Positions 38,757 to 48,549 are shown, numbered from the stretch's first letter. The stretch is DNA of 64,000 nucleotides from an uncultured Sphingomonadaceae bacterium (GCA_937873035.1 CALMVA010000073.1:34540-98539); one strand, 5' to 3'. The notes: a model not told the origin generated them from the sequence alone. Translations and numbers: made by a program.

Positions 38757-39443
38757 TCAGTCGTTCAGCACATTGATCGCGGCGTGGACGCGCGCCTCGA
38801 TTTCCTCGCGCGAGAGGCCGGGCGGAATTTCCGCGCCCACTTTCATCGTCACCACACCTGCACGCTTCACAAAGCCACGCGGCCAGACCTTGCCGGTATC
38901 GAGCGCCACCGGAATGACCGGCAGGCCGAGAATCTTGTACAGCCCGGCCAGGCCTGCGCGCAGATCCGGCTTTTCGCCATGCGGCACGCGCGTTCCTTCC
39001 GGGAAGAGGATGATGGGGCGGCCCGATTCCTTGGCGCGCTTGGCCTGCGCGATCATCCGGCGCATCGCGGTGGCCCCTGCCTCACGATCAACGCCGATCG
39101 AGCCGTGCTTGCGCGCGGCATAACCCCAGCCGAACAGATCGAGCAGTTCCTGCTTCATCACCACAACGGGACGGCGGAAGAGCGCGAGCGTCTCCACCGT
39201 TTCATACATCGATTCATGCTTGAAGATGTAGAGCGCCTGCTTGGTATCCAGCTCGCCGATAATCTTGGTGCGGATACCAAGAATGAAGCGCGCGCAAAAG
39301 CGGTGCCACAAGGCCCAGTTGCGCGCGCCGCGGATCGTCGCGCGCTCGCCAAAGGGCACCATGGCGACTGCCGCGCCAACAACAAACACACTGCCGATGT
39401 AAAAGACGATGGCAAAGACGAGCGAGCGGAGGAAGGACATCAT
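38757..39443 (-). CDS. plsC: 1-acyl-sn-glycerol-3-phosphate acyltransferase (PlsC-type)
   Basis: A 228-residue membrane acyltransferase with an N-terminal hydrophobic helix (LRSLVFAIVFYIGSVFVVGAAVAMV). The acyltransferase block I reads FKHESMYETVE, an HX4E variant of HX4D that occurs in some alphaproteobacterial PlsC proteins. Block III is ILFPEGTRVPHGE. It acylates lysophosphatidate to phosphatidate. The start overlaps the ydcF-like stop (ATGA), making plsC the last gene of the ftsE-ftsX-ydcF-plsC unit. Confidence 0.92.
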   Translation of the reverse strand: MMSFLRSLVFAIVFYIGSVFVVGAAVAMVPFGERATIRGARNWALWHRFCARFILGIRTKIIGELDTKQALYIFKHESMYETVETLALFRRPVVVMKQELLDLFGWGYAARKHGSIGVDREAGATAMRRMIAQAKRAKESGRPIILFPEGTRVPHGEKPDLRAGLAGLYKILGLPVIPVALDTGKVWPRGFVKRAGVVTMKVGAEIPPGLSREEIEARVHAAINVLND

Positions 39444-39976
39444 AAGCGTTCGCCTAGCTCAAGCGCGATGAACCGCGCCAGCAGCTTGTTATATTCCTTG
39501 AAGAGTTGTGTCAGGCTGGGGTTGCTTGGCACGGCATCGGGCACGATGCGCACCCCCGGCCCAATCGCGTGCACAAGCTCCAGCTCGGCGCGGCGCATAT
39601 GCCAGTCGCTCGTCACCAGCCGGACCGAGCCGAAGCCATGGCCTTTCAGCCAGCGCGCCGTCTCCCGCGCGTTCGAGATTGTGTCGACCGACGCCTTGTC
39701 GAGATCGATGCAGCAGCGCGAGAGCTTGCGCGGAATGTGCTGCGCTTCTTCCAGCTCTGCCCGGCGCACTTTCGGATCAACGCCAGAAACGAGCATCCGC
39801 TTTGCGCGGCCCGCCTGCAACGCATCCATCGCCTGATCGAAACGACCTGAACCACCCGTCAGCACGACAACGGCATCGGTCTCTTCCTTACCCGCGGGTC
39901 CGGGCAGAAACACCGCAAACCAGAACAGGCCGAGAAACCAGCCGACAAACGCCAATGAAAGAATCCGCCGGATCAT
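39440..39976 (-). CDS. YdcF/ElyC-family (DUF218) membrane protein
   Basis: A 178-residue protein with an N-terminal TM segment (ILSLAFVGWFLGLFWFAVFLPG). The DUF218 core is DAVVVLTGGSGRFDQAMDALQAGRAKRMLVSG, followed by NARETARWLKGHGFGSVRLVTSDWHMRRA. ElyC/SanA/YdcF proteins are linked to envelope and peptidoglycan integrity. It sits between ftsX and plsC with 4-bp overlaps on both sides, which suggests an envelope role tied to division. Confidence 0.9.
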   Translation of the reverse strand: MIRRILSLAFVGWFLGLFWFAVFLPGPAGKEETDAVVVLTGGSGRFDQAMDALQAGRAKRMLVSGVDPKVRRAELEEAQHIPRKLSRCCIDLDKASVDTISNARETARWLKGHGFGSVRLVTSDWHMRRAELELVHAIGPGVRIVPDAVPSNPSLTQLFKEYNKLLARFIALELGERL

Positions 39977-40905
39977 AGCATCCGCCTCAACGCCGCCATC
40001 ACCGTCATCCGCGCGGCGACCGTCGCAAGGCCGGCACCCAGCAGCGGCGTTGCCAGCAGGAACAGCCAGCCGGCCCAGCCAATGCCGACCGAGCCAAGCA
40101 GTTCTGATCCCACCGCCGCCAGCCGCCCGTTGAGCAACAGCATCGTGAGCAAGGCGAGGCCAAGCCCCAGCCCGCCGCCAAAAAGCGCATCAAGCGCAAT
40201 GCGCTTTTGAAAGAGCCGCGCGATCTGCACATCGGTTGCGCCAAGCAGGTGCATCACTTCAATCGTCGCCCGGTGCGTGTTGAGCGCACTGCGCGCGGCG
40301 AGCACGACAATTGCGGTGGTCGCCCCCGCCATCATCACCACCAGCGTCCAGGCAAGCCAGGTGAGCGATCCTAGCAGGCGAGCGAGCGGGCCAAGCCACT
40401 GGGCGTGCTGCTCCACCCGTGCCGATGGGGCGATGCGCGCGATGCTGCTCGTCAGCGTCTCGATGCCGCCAGGGGCTGCGGGGTCAAGCGTCGCGTCGAT
40501 CAGCGTCGGCACCGGCAGGTCGGCATCCATGCCTTCTGCGCCAAACCACGGCTCCAATAGGGCAGCCACCTCCCGATCCGGCACGCGGCGGAAGCTCTTG
40601 ACCGCGGCAAGCCGCCCCAGTTCACGCGCCACGGCATCGGCCTGCGCATCACGCCGGGCGGCATTGGCCTCGACGATCTGGATTGTCAGCCGCCCGGCAA
40701 GATCGGCATCAAGCCCCTTGGCCGAGCGCGCGAGCGAAATGCCCGTGGCCGCCGCAAGCACCGTCAGGAACATGATGATGGCGATCACCCACGGCATTGG
40801 CCCTGCCATCCGCCCTTCGGGCAGCAGCCGCGCTTCGGCGGGCGGCGCCTGAAATACCGATTGGAGCCGTGGCAAGATGCGGTCGATCACCGCGCGATCG
40901 ATCAT
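39973..40905 (-). CDS. ftsX: Cell-division protein FtsX
   Basis: A 310-residue permease-like protein. One TM helix (GPMPWVIAIIMFLTVLAAATGISLA), a periplasmic domain (near 75-170) and three C-terminal TM helices (LTWLAWTLVVMMAGATTAIVVLAAR; LFGGGLGLGLALLTMLLLNG; GWAGWLFLLATPLLGAGLATVAAR) give the FtsX topology. FtsEX controls septal peptidoglycan hydrolases. It overlaps ftsE upstream and ydcF downstream by 4 bp each. Confidence 0.92.
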   Translation of the reverse strand: MIDRAVIDRILPRLQSVFQAPPAEARLLPEGRMAGPMPWVIAIIMFLTVLAAATGISLARSAKGLDADLAGRLTIQIVEANAARRDAQADAVARELGRLAAVKSFRRVPDREVAALLEPWFGAEGMDADLPVPTLIDATLDPAAPGGIETLTSSIARIAPSARVEQHAQWLGPLARLLGSLTWLAWTLVVMMAGATTAIVVLAARSALNTHRATIEVMHLLGATDVQIARLFQKRIALDALFGGGLGLGLALLTMLLLNGRLAAVGSELLGSVGIGWAGWLFLLATPLLGAGLATVAARMTVMAALRRML

Positions 40906-41612
40906 GCGCGCGGCTCACGCGCGGGCGGGTTGCGCAAGGTGCCGGTCGGGTCCGGCAAGCCGCCATCGGCAAGCCGCATGATCTGCGCATGGGGAATTCG
41001 GCTCAGCAGATGGAGATCGTGCGTTGCCGTGATGATGGTGGTGCCCAGCTGGTTGAGCGCATCAAAGAGCCGCAACAGCCGTGTTGCCATATCGGGATCG
41101 ACGTTGCCGGTCGGTTCGTCGGCGATGAGCACATCGGGCCGGGTGATGACGGCGCGCGCGATTGCGACGCGCTGCTGCTCCCCGCCTGAAAGCGTCGCCG
41201 GGCGCGCCGAGGCGCGGTCACCCAGCCCCACCCATTGCAGCATCTCGCGCACGGGCTGCTCGATGTCCTGATCGGATGCTCCCGCCACGCGCAGCGGCAG
41301 GGCGACATTGTCAAAGGCCGACAGATGCGGAACGAGGCGGAAATCCTGAAAGACGACGCCGATGCGGCGGCGGTAAAGCGGCAGCTTGTCACGCGGCATC
41401 GTCACCATGTCATCGCCGAACAGGCGGATAAGCCCCCGGCTGGGGCGCTGCGCCAGATAAAGCAGCTTCAGGAGCGAAGTCTTGCCAGCACCCGATGGCC
41501 CGGTGAGGAAGTAGAAGCCGCCCTGCACCAGCGAAAATGTGATGTCAGACAGCGTCTCGGCACCCGTGCCGTAGCGCAGCCCCACATTCTCGAACTGGAT
41601 GATGTGCGTCAT
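40902..41612 (-). CDS. ftsE: Cell-division ATP-binding protein FtsE
   Basis: A 236-residue ABC ATPase: Walker [15 protein letters not shown]-loop [22 protein letters not shown] (the FtsE-type VFQDF), signature [14 protein letters not shown], Walker [13 protein letters not shown] and ATHDLHLL. It opens [15 protein letters not shown] at 41612; a TTG at 41624 would add four residues. It pairs with ftsX by a 4-bp overlap and is the first gene of a four-gene envelope operon. Confidence 0.95.
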   Translation of the reverse strand: MTHIIQFENVGLRYGTGAETLSDITFSLVQGGFYFLTGPSGAGKTSLLKLLYLAQRPSRGLIRLFGDDMVTMPRDKLPLYRRRIGVVFQDFRLVPHLSAFDNVALPLRVAGASDQDIEQPVREMLQWVGLGDRASARPATLSGGEQQRVAIARAVITRPDVLIADEPTGNVDPDMATRLLRLFDALNQLGTTIITATHDLHLLSRIPHAQIMRLADGGLPDPTGTLRNPPAREPRA

Positions 41613-41701
41613 GCGCCCCGACAATGCCTTTTACCCGCCCTCTTTCTCTTCACTAGAGCACGGCTTCCCGCCGATCCAGCCCTGTTTGCCAAGACGCGCA
41701 C

Positions 41702-41730
41702 TTGCCACACGCGCCCAAAGGGTGCTTAGA
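41702..41730 (+). promoter_or_regulatory. Promoter of the zinc-ribbon gene
   Basis: TTGCCA (41702-41707), a 17-bp spacer and CTTAGA (41725-41730), 36 bp before the ATG at 41767. Confidence 0.45.
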
Positions 41731-41766
41731 AGTGAAAAAACTGGCCCCAAAAGGTTTGCCCGGACG

Positions 41767-42531
41767 ATGATCCTCTCCTGCCCTGCGTGTTCGACGCGTT
41801 ATCTTGTTCCTGATACCGCGATCTCCGGGGCTGGGCGGCAGGTGCGCTGTGCGTCGTGCAAGCACAGCTGGTTCCAGCCTGCGCCAACGCCAGTGCGCGC
41901 GGCCACAGAAGAGCTGCCATTGCCGCCGCCAGCCCCGCCTGCGACCCCCACGCCTCCGGCACCTGCCGTCGCTGCGCCGCGCGATCTGCCCGAAGACTTT
42001 CCTGCACCCCCACCCGTCATTTCGCGCGCGGAGCCGGGTGACGACGCCAGTTATGAGCGTGACGAGCGGATTGATATGTTCGCGCCGGAGCCTCCTTTCC
42101 GGCCGCGCCGCAATCCGGCCAAACGCTGGACGATTGCCGCTGCCGGCGCCGCCGTGCTGCTTCTGGGTGGCGTTGGCGCCATCCAGTATTTCGGCACGCC
42201 CGACATCGCCGCAAAGCTTGGCCTTGCGAGCGCGACAACCGAAGTGCCGCTCCTGCTGGAAGTGCCGCGCCGCCCGGAACGTCGCCTGCTTGAAAGCGGC
42301 AATGAATTGTTCGCCATTTCCGGCAAGGTCGTGAACCCGACCAGCGAGCAGCAGCGCGTGCCCGACATTCTTGCCGAACTGCGCGATGCGCAGGGCCGCG
42401 TCGTCTATGGCTGGACGATCACCCCGCCCAAGCGGACAGTGGACGCCAAGGGAACTATCGAGTTCAACTCGGCGGAAGTGAACGTGCCGCGCGGCGCGAA
42501 AGAGCTGAACCTCAGCTTCGCCGGGAAGTAA
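41767..42531 (+). CDS. MJ0042-type zinc-ribbon membrane protein (DUF3426-like)
   Basis: A 254-residue protein. The N-terminus [19 protein letters not shown]...[10 protein letters not shown] is an MJ0042 zinc ribbon with CPAC and CASC ligand pairs. A Pro/Ala-rich linker follows, then one TM helix ([22 protein letters not shown], near 130-150). The C-terminal extracytoplasmic domain ([35 protein letters not shown]) resembles DUF3426. Function is unknown. It lies divergent from ftsEX in many alphaproteobacteria, as here. Confidence 0.88.
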   Translation: MILSCPACSTRYLVPDTAISGAGRQVRCASCKHSWFQPAPTPVRAATEELPLPPPAPPATPTPPAPAVAAPRDLPEDFPAPPPVISRAEPGDDASYERDERIDMFAPEPPFRPRRNPAKRWTIAAAGAAVLLLGGVGAIQYFGTPDIAAKLGLASATTEVPLLLEVPRRPERRLLESGNELFAISGKVVNPTSEQQRVPDILAELRDAQGRVVYGWTITPPKRTVDAKGTIEFNSAEVNVPRGAKELNLSFAGK

Positions 42532-43864
42532 CCCACAAGAAGCGCCCGCCATTGAGAAGCGCCGCAACAAGCATCCCCGCGCCTGACCCCCAGACCAGCG
42601 CATAGGGGCCAAAGCCCTGTTGCACGAGGAACCAGCCCAGCCCGCCCGTCACGAGGAAAAAGGCGAGGATGCCGTTGACACCTGCCGCCACCTGATCGCC
42701 GATCGAGCGCAGCGCGAACATGAAGACGACCTGTAGCCCGTCGAACAGGATGAAGGGTGCCCACACGCCAAGCATGGCGGCGGCCAGCAAGTGGACATCC
42801 GCTCCGGCGGGAAAGGCTTGTGCCAGCACGCCACCAAAGGTGAGCAGAAACACCATTTGCACGGCCATCACCCCGAATGCGAGGCTGGCCGCAATAAGCG
42901 TGCGACGGCGGGCCGCTTGCGGCACCCCCTCACCCACGGCATTGCCCGCGCGCACACCTGCCGCTGACCCAAAACCCAGCGCAAAGCCAAAGGTCACATT
43001 GTGCGTGGCGAAAACGATCTGAAAGGCATGGCTCGTTACATCGCCCAGCTTGGTCGAGAGCGCGATGAGCCACGAAAAGCCCGCCAACTCAAGCCCGGAC
43101 GCAAGTGCGGGCACCAGCCCGAACTGCCCCATTTTGAGCGCGCCGGGAACAGCGGCAAGAAGCGTAGCCGCAGAAAGACCACGCACATTGCGCGCCGCAT
43201 GGTCGGGCACATGGCGCACTGCCCAGAGCATCGCCGCCGCGCCGATCCACAATGAAATCGCCGTCGCCAGCCCCGCGCCATAAGCACCCCAAGCGGGAAA
43301 GCCGAACTGCCCTGTCGCCATTACCCAAGCCAGCACCGCGTTGACCGGCAGCGTCATCAAATTGACCACCATGACGCGCCGGGGATGGCTGATGCCCTCC
43401 AGAAAATTGCTCGCCGCGATGAGAATAAGCTGTGCTGGAAAAGCCAGCGCCATCACACGCGCCACCTCTGCCGAAATACCGATAACGGCATCGGCAACGC
43501 CCATCATCGCCAATAGCGGCTCGGCAAGAGCATAAAGCATCACGCCGCCCGCCAGCCCGATCATCGCCCCAAGCACAAGGCTTTGCCGATAGACATCGCC
43601 CGTCTTGTGCTTTTCGCCCGCGCCGTCGGCCTGCGCGGCAAACACGAGCACGCCCGACATCCAGCCAATCGCCGCCATCAGCGTGATGAACGTCACCGCG
43701 CGGCTGCCGCCAAAACCCGCCACTTCGTGCGTTCCCGTTGCCCCCACGACGACGACATCGGTCAGTTGCAGCAACGTCCAGTTGAGGCTCGCCATGACGA
43801 CCGGCCATGCCAGTCGCAAGATGCGGCGCGCCTCGTTTTTCCAGTCCTGCGCCGCGTGGTCCAT
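42512..43864 (-). CDS. MATE-family efflux transporter
   Basis: A 450-residue membrane protein with about 12 TM helices and the two-fold MATE pattern: [24 protein letters not shown] at the N-terminus and [22 protein letters not shown] at the start of the second half. Members export drugs or metabolites using Na+ or H+; the substrate is unknown. The 3' end overlaps the convergent zinc-ribbon gene by 20 bp. Confidence 0.93.
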   Translation of the reverse strand: MDHAAQDWKNEARRILRLAWPVVMASLNWTLLQLTDVVVVGATGTHEVAGFGGSRAVTFITLMAAIGWMSGVLVFAAQADGAGEKHKTGDVYRQSLVLGAMIGLAGGVMLYALAEPLLAMMGVADAVIGISAEVARVMALAFPAQLILIAASNFLEGISHPRRVMVVNLMTLPVNAVLAWVMATGQFGFPAWGAYGAGLATAISLWIGAAAMLWAVRHVPDHAARNVRGLSAATLLAAVPGALKMGQFGLVPALASGLELAGFSWLIALSTKLGDVTSHAFQIVFATHNVTFGFALGFGSAAGVRAGNAVGEGVPQAARRRTLIAASLAFGVMAVQMVFLLTFGGVLAQAFPAGADVHLLAAAMLGVWAPFILFDGLQVVFMFALRSIGDQVAAGVNGILAFFLVTGGLGWFLVQQGFGPYALVWGSGAGMLVAALLNGGRFLWVTSRRS

Positions 43865-43939
43865 GTCGCTGTGCTTAGCGGCTCACCTGCCTGTGGGACA
43901 CCCCCCGAAGTCTTTGAACGACATTATAGGTTAAAGCCA

Positions 43940-43967
43940 TTGCCTGCCTCGATTCGCTCTGCTAGAG
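43940..43967 (+). promoter_or_regulatory. tRNA-Leu promoter
   Basis: TTGCCT (43940-43945), a 16-bp spacer and CTAGAG (43962-43967), about 57 bp upstream of the mature tRNA 5' end. The rest of 43865-44024 shows no other signal. Confidence 0.5.
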
Positions 43968-44024
43968 GCGCGCTCCTGTCCATTGCCGGGGAGCATCGCT
44001 CCTTAGCAAAATCGGCGTAAAAGT

Positions 44025-44111
44025 GCGGTCGTGGCGGAATTGGTAGACGCGCAACGTTGAGGTCGTTGTGGGCGAAAGCCCGTGGAAGTTCGAGTCTTCT
44101 CGACCGCACCA
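44025..44111 (+). tRNA. tRNA-Leu (anticodon GAG)
   Basis: An 87-nt class II tRNA. Acceptor arms GCGGTCG (44025-44031) and CGACCGC (44101-44107) pair fully, followed by discriminator A and an encoded CCA. The D-loop holds AATTGGTAGA. The anticodon arm CAACG-TTGAGGT-CGTTG places GAG at 44059-44061. A long variable arm (GGGC GAAA GCCC) and the T-arm GAAG-TTCGAGT-CTTC confirm tRNA-Leu. It reads CUC/CUU codons. Confidence 0.98.
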
Positions 44112-44133
44112 TTTACCGGACAGAATTTAAAAG

Positions 44134-44166
44134 CGGCCCCGTTGCTTCAGGCACGGGGCCGTTTTT
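44134..44166 (+). terminator. Rho-independent terminator of tRNA-Leu (bidirectional)
   Basis: Hairpin CGGCCCCGT / ACGGGGCCG with a 10-base loop and TTTTT on the plus strand. On the minus strand it is followed by TTTT after one C, so it can also stop transcription from the convergent usher gene. Confidence 0.9.
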
Positions 44167-44204
44167 ATATTCCCCAGCCAGCCCTTTCCCACCACGCGCA
44201 CCGC

Positions 44205-46907
44205 CTATGGCACAGACGCCGTGCGCAGATCGTTCAGGTCTGCCATGGTGGTTCCCAGATGAAAGCTTGGGGTTTTGCCATCGACACGAATGTCGCCCGC
44301 CAGCCCGGCATGGAGGCGCGCGGCATCTGCTGAGGCTTTGGCGATGCGCACCTTATATTGGCCATAGGGAACGCGCTCGAAGAGGAAATAGCCGTCAAAG
44401 TCACTGCGCGTCCGTGCGATCACCGTGCCGCGCGCGTCGACCAGTTCCAGATCAACGCCTTCCAGCGTCGCGCTGCCAGCTTTTACCAGCGTGCCATCCA
44501 CCTCACCCGCGCCTTTGAGGCCCAGTTCTACCATAGCGACCACGCCGGGACGCGGCGTGACGACGACGCCGGGACCGGCGGGCGAAACCATCGGATCAGG
44601 CAACGAGCTGGCGTCCACACCGATCAGGACGGGGCGGAAGGCCTCCAGGCCATCAACCACAACTTCGCCATTGGCGTCGGTAAGAATGTCAATCGGCACA
44701 CGCCCGGCCGCAATCTGCACATCGCTTTCAAACGGCTCGTCGGGCTGGCGCGTGCCATCGCCATTCACGTCACGATAGACGCGGGCCAGCACCTGTCCGT
44801 TGGTGGCAAGCCGGGCCGATGTCATCCGCACACCACCCTTGCGACGCGGGTCCGGCCCAAAACTAAACGAAAGGTTAAGGCCGGCCGCCAGCGAACCATC
44901 GCTCGCCGCTTCCGCCGAGGCGGAAAGCGCGACACGCTTGAACTGGCGTGAATAGCCAAGGCCGATCCGTGCGCGATCCAGCATCTGATCATAGCCAAGC
45001 TCGGTGCGCCATTGCGACGGATGGCGCGCATCGCCTGCACCAGACCATTCCGCGATCAGCCCTGCACTGCGGAAGCGGCTGTCGGGCGTCACTTCAAAAC
45101 GTGCGTCGCCGCGCAACCGCAGGCGGCCCACGCGTGCGTTAAGGAGAATACCCGATTCCATCCGGCTCGCCGGATCGGGACCATAGGGTATCTTGTCCTT
45201 GCGCCAATCCACCTCGCCGGTGAGGGTATAGCGGCTGAAACTCGTCGACAGGCGCGTGCCGACCTCAAATGTATTCTGCCCGCTATTGCGCGTGGTATAG
45301 CGCAACTCGCTGTGCAGCGGCACGACCGACCGGCCAATTTTGAGGCTGTTGTCAACCGACACGCTGTGCAGCCCGCTGACCGAGCGATCAATACGGTCTG
45401 ACCGGAAACCACCGCCGACATTGACCGTTTCCGCGCTTACATAAGTGCGCCCGAACTCACCCAGCATCTGGGCGGAGATAACCGTGCCGCCGCGCAAGTC
45501 AGTTGCGCCGGAAAGTTGCGCCAGCACAGGGCCAATCGCCTGACGCAGCGCCGCCTCCACAAAGTTGCGCCGCCCAACTTCCTTCACATAGAGATTATGA
45601 TAGCTCGCCGAAACCGACGTTCGGGCGCTCAGCCCGCGTTCCAGCCCGAAGGAACCGCGCCACTGGCCAGAGCCAAAGCGCGGACCATTACCCAGCCCGA
45701 TGAGATCTCGCCCATCCTGATTGATGCCCGCCCAATACCAGGTCTGGCGCGGCGGGATGCTGTCTGCGCCGACGGTGACGATCTTCTCTTCGCGGCGGAC
45801 CTGGCCCTGCGGACCATAAAGCACAATCTCAAAGCGGTTCTGGCCATAGAGCAGTGGCACTTCGAGAAACTCATAACGGCCATCGGCACGATCTATGGCG
45901 ACCAGCAGCAACTGGCCGTTGCGATAAAGCTCGGCATCCCAGCCTGCGGGAAGCTCCCCACGGAAATCGGTGCGATCAAAATTTTCGGGCCGGTCGAGCG
46001 GTCGATTGCTGACCATCACCCCGCGCCCGATGGACGATTGCGACGAAATGCCGGTGGAAAAGCCGAGCACATCGCCCACCGCCACCTGCGTCGCCTTGAG
46101 CGGCCCCAGCAGTTTGCCCTCAGGATCATAGCGATAGCCGCGCAGGCGCACCGTTTCGGGCACGCCATGGCGATTGGAGGCAAGCCGCGCATCATAGGCG
46201 ACCGGCCCGGCCTCGCCGCTGGCAAAAAGCTCAAACTGCACATCGGTGCGCGTGGCGCTGCGCTTTTCACGCAAGCCGCCAAGTGCAACGACCGCATCGA
46301 CCGACGGTGTCTTGATTCCGCGATAGGCAATGCGGCTTTGCGGCAGCGATTTGAGATCAAAGGTCGATACCGGGCGGATTTTCGCCGCGCGGGCGCGCCG
46401 TTCGGCAGAGAGTTCCACCGGCAATTTTGTGTCCGACTTCACGAACAAGATCGCGTTCGACAAATCGGCATTGAGCGAGACACCCAGCCATGAGGCGAAG
46501 CGCGCGCTATCCACGCACCAGCCTTCAGGCGCGTCATAAATCGTGTTGGGAGCGAGTTTCTCACCCTTGTTCACGATTTGTGCCATGCTGGAGTCACGAT
46601 CAAGCGTGAAAGTGCGGCTTTCATTGAAGAACCAGCCAGTTGCGCGGCGCAACTTCTTGTCGATACGCACCGGAAGGTCGAGCGCCATCACCATATCGGC
46701 CATGTCGAGGCACACACCCTTGGGCGTCTGGTAGCCGCGCACACCTTCACCCAGGCGATATTGGCCCAAGCGCAGCTCGAACAGAACCGCATCATCGGCG
46801 TTCGGTTTCCAGACGGCATCAGCCCGCGCAAGCGCGGGCTGGCCAAGGCCGATGATCGCGGCGGCAAGCCCGACCCATCGTCTCATATCTGGAAAGGTGC
46901 GGCGCAT
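44205..46907 (-). CDS. Fimbrial outer-membrane usher protein
   Basis: A 900-residue usher-like protein with an export signal (MRRWVGLAAAIIGLGQPALA). The N-terminal domain (about 30-165) carries CLDMADMVMAL and EGWCVDSARFASWLG with a probable Cys pair. A long barrel region follows (YRNGQLLLVAIDRADGRYEF; SASYHNLYVKEVGRRNFVEA). Near residue 711 DVNGDGTRQPDE resembles an EF-hand-like SdrD_B loop. Residues about 800-855 (GTLVKAGSATLEGVDLELVD...FDGYFLFERVPYGQYKVRI) look like a carboxypeptidase-regulatory Ig-like domain. It is the last gene of the pilus operon, after the chaperone. It differs from PapC-type ushers and may be nearer the alternative (CS1-like) class. Confidence 0.82.
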   Translation of the reverse strand: MRRTFPDMRRWVGLAAAIIGLGQPALARADAVWKPNADDAVLFELRLGQYRLGEGVRGYQTPKGVCLDMADMVMALDLPVRIDKKLRRATGWFFNESRTFTLDRDSSMAQIVNKGEKLAPNTIYDAPEGWCVDSARFASWLGVSLNADLSNAILFVKSDTKLPVELSAERRARAAKIRPVSTFDLKSLPQSRIAYRGIKTPSVDAVVALGGLREKRSATRTDVQFELFASGEAGPVAYDARLASNRHGVPETVRLRGYRYDPEGKLLGPLKATQVAVGDVLGFSTGISSQSSIGRGVMVSNRPLDRPENFDRTDFRGELPAGWDAELYRNGQLLLVAIDRADGRYEFLEVPLLYGQNRFEIVLYGPQGQVRREEKIVTVGADSIPPRQTWYWAGINQDGRDLIGLGNGPRFGSGQWRGSFGLERGLSARTSVSASYHNLYVKEVGRRNFVEAALRQAIGPVLAQLSGATDLRGGTVISAQMLGEFGRTYVSAETVNVGGGFRSDRIDRSVSGLHSVSVDNSLKIGRSVVPLHSELRYTTRNSGQNTFEVGTRLSTSFSRYTLTGEVDWRKDKIPYGPDPASRMESGILLNARVGRLRLRGDARFEVTPDSRFRSAGLIAEWSGAGDARHPSQWRTELGYDQMLDRARIGLGYSRQFKRVALSASAEAASDGSLAAGLNLSFSFGPDPRRKGGVRMTSARLATNGQVLARVYRDVNGDGTRQPDEPFESDVQIAAGRVPIDILTDANGEVVVDGLEAFRPVLIGVDASSLPDPMVSPAGPGVVVTPRPGVVAMVELGLKGAGEVDGTLVKAGSATLEGVDLELVDARGTVIARTRSDFDGYFLFERVPYGQYKVRIAKASADAARLHAGLAGDIRVDGKTPSFHLGTTMADLNDLRTASVP

Positions 46908-46937
46908 AGGGGCGTCCGTCTGAAGTCCGGCGGCGCT

Positions 46938-47753
46938 TTACTTGATGACCGTCTGCGTTTCGGCGATCATGCGACCGCCCGCTTCGGGTTCTTCAAGATA
47001 CTGGATGGTTGCCGGGCCAGCGAGCGCCGCAGCCGTGGCCGCATCGATGGGAAAGCTGATGTTGCGCCGCGTAACTTCTGGATAAATCGCAACACCGCGC
47101 GCTTCAAAGGCAGGCTCCGATTTCCCCGGCTTGAGCACGCGGATACGCCCAAAGGTAGAGCGCGCGCCTTCGCGTGCGAGCGACATGGCAAGTTCCACAT
47201 GGTCGCCGGTGCGGACAAGGCGGGTATCGCCAATTGCCGCTGTCGCCTTCAACGCACCCTTGCGGATGATGACGGGAATTGTGACGCCGTAAATGGGCGT
47301 GAGCGCAATCGACAGACCATTATTCACCTGCTCCGTCTCGGTAACGGGGCGGGCATCAGGAATCGCGCGAAACAGCATATGCACCCGATATTCGCCATCG
47401 GGCAGATCAGCGGGCGCGCGCAGGCCGATGCGAATCGATTGCGGCTGGTTGGGCGCCAGCTCCACACGGCGCGGCGCATAGGTAATCATGTTGAGCGCCT
47501 GCGCTTCAGCGGGCGTGGCATTTTCCGGCGTGATCTCGTCCAGATTGCCTTGCGCATCCATGCGGCGCAACTCAAGCGAAACGCGGTAGGTGGCAGGCAC
47601 GCTATCGATATTGTTGAGAATGACTTCGGTGCCGCGCGCGCCATCAAGCACGACGCGCGTCGGCGCCACCAGCAGATCGCCCGCAGCGCGCGCGCCGCCA
47701 GACCATGCCGAAGCCGCCAGACCCATCAAAATCGCAAATTTCGACAAACGCAT
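46938..47753 (-). CDS. Periplasmic pilus-assembly chaperone (PapD-like)
   Basis: A 271-residue exported protein with signal peptide MRLSKFAILMGLAASAWSGGARA. Two Ig-like domains are visible. The first starts DLLVAPTRVVLDGARGTEVILNN, with the conserved Arg of the subunit-binding cleft in PTR, and includes YRVHMLFRAIPDARP. The second includes IPVIIRKGALKATAAI. The family caps pilus subunits and delivers them to the usher encoded 30 bp downstream. ATG 47753 is chosen over 47786 because the signal peptide starts there. Confidence 0.88.
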   Translation of the reverse strand: MRLSKFAILMGLAASAWSGGARAAGDLLVAPTRVVLDGARGTEVILNNIDSVPATYRVSLELRRMDAQGNLDEITPENATPAEAQALNMITYAPRRVELAPNQPQSIRIGLRAPADLPDGEYRVHMLFRAIPDARPVTETEQVNNGLSIALTPIYGVTIPVIIRKGALKATAAIGDTRLVRTGDHVELAMSLAREGARSTFGRIRVLKPGKSEPAFEARGVAIYPEVTRRNISFPIDAATAAALAGPATIQYLEEPEAGGRMIAETQTVIK

Positions 47754-47867
47754 TATTACCCCCGGACTATCCAGACCCGGCCGCACAGATGCGGCCTTAT
47801 GGATAGGACTAGCGCCATTATGGTTTAATCTTTGCTAACCACGGCGACGCTTTCGCCTCGCCCCAAC

Positions 47868-47898
47868 GAAAAAGGCCCGCGAACAGCGTCCGCGGGCC
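47868..47898 (-). terminator. Terminator/attenuator between pilin and chaperone genes
   Basis: Minus-strand hairpin GGCCCGCG / CGCGGGCC with a 9-base loop, followed by TTTTT, 26 bp past the pilin stop. Its place inside the operon would give much more pilin mRNA than chaperone/usher mRNA. Confidence 0.85.
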
Positions 47899-47923
47899 TT
47901 GTCGTCAGTTATCCCGTGAAGGA

Positions 47924-48415
47924 TTACTGATAGTTGACGGTCACCGTGAAGGTGCCGGCATAAGCGCCTGCGACCTGCGTGGCACCGACGTTGAGCGAGC
48001 CGCCAACGCGGAAGCTGTCGCTGCCCGCCAGAACCAGCGACGACGCACTCGAAGCGATCGTCGCCGTCATGTTGTTGCCGCTGCCGTCCGTAAGCGTCAC
48101 CGAACCGGGGTGCGAGATGCCGACAGTCATGCCGGTCGCGCCCGAAACGTTGAAGTTGGCAGCCGTCGTCGCGCCGGTGCAGACCAGCGTCGTGGCGCAA
48201 GTGCGCGCGCCAGCGGTCGAAACGGCAACGCTGCCGCCGCCGGTGCCGATGGCAACCGTGCCGAACTGGAGATCCGACGTGTTGGTCACAGCAACCTGCG
48301 TCAGGATCGTGGCGCGTGCCGTGCCGTCAGCGGTCGCTGCCTGCGCCGCACCCGAAGCCAGGCCAAGTGCCAGAACCGAACCGGCCACAGCGGCCTTCAT
48401 CATACGAATGTTCAT
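47924..48415 (-). CDS. DUF4402 protein, probable major pilus subunit
   Basis: A 163-residue exported protein with signal MNIRMMKAAVAGSVLALGLASGAAQA. The mature part is Gly/Ala/Thr/Ser-rich and predicted all-beta (ATILTQVAVTNTSDLQFGTVAIGTGG), with a Cys pair (CATTLVC) and a terminal beta strand (YAGTFTVTVNYQ). DUF4402 proteins are pilin-like and the YxxTFxVTVxY end is typical. With its own promoter region and a terminator directly after it, it is probably the abundant shaft subunit (inference). Confidence 0.85.
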   Translation of the reverse strand: MNIRMMKAAVAGSVLALGLASGAAQAATADGTARATILTQVAVTNTSDLQFGTVAIGTGGGSVAVSTAGARTCATTLVCTGATTAANFNVSGATGMTVGISHPGSVTLTDGSGNNMTATIASSASSLVLAGSDSFRVGGSLNVGATQVAGAYAGTFTVTVNYQ

Positions 48416-48510
48416 GTGTGTTCCCCTTTAGAATCACGCTTCTTCCCGAGTGAAAACTTGCCCCACTCCGGGGACCATTTGCGCCGAAATGGTTTTATTA
48501 TGCCCTTAGG

Positions 48511-48527
48511 TGCGTGGTTAACACGCA
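48511..48527. promoter_or_regulatory. Inverted repeat and CtrA-like half site upstream of the pilin gene
   Basis: TGCGTGGTTAACACGCA has 6-bp arms around GTTAA. On the minus strand it contains GTTAACCA, like a CtrA half site, and a -10-like CATAAT follows about 13 bp downstream. It lies between the two DUF4402 genes, about 100 bp before the pilin ATG. Confidence 0.35.
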
Positions 48528-48549
48528 GGAAAGGATCGACGGGTGCGTG

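Noticed and set aside
45516..47828. Two long plus-strand frames (325 and 416 codons) opposite usher and chaperone
   Set aside because: Both lie antisense to genes with signal peptides and family motifs and show no domain pattern of their own.
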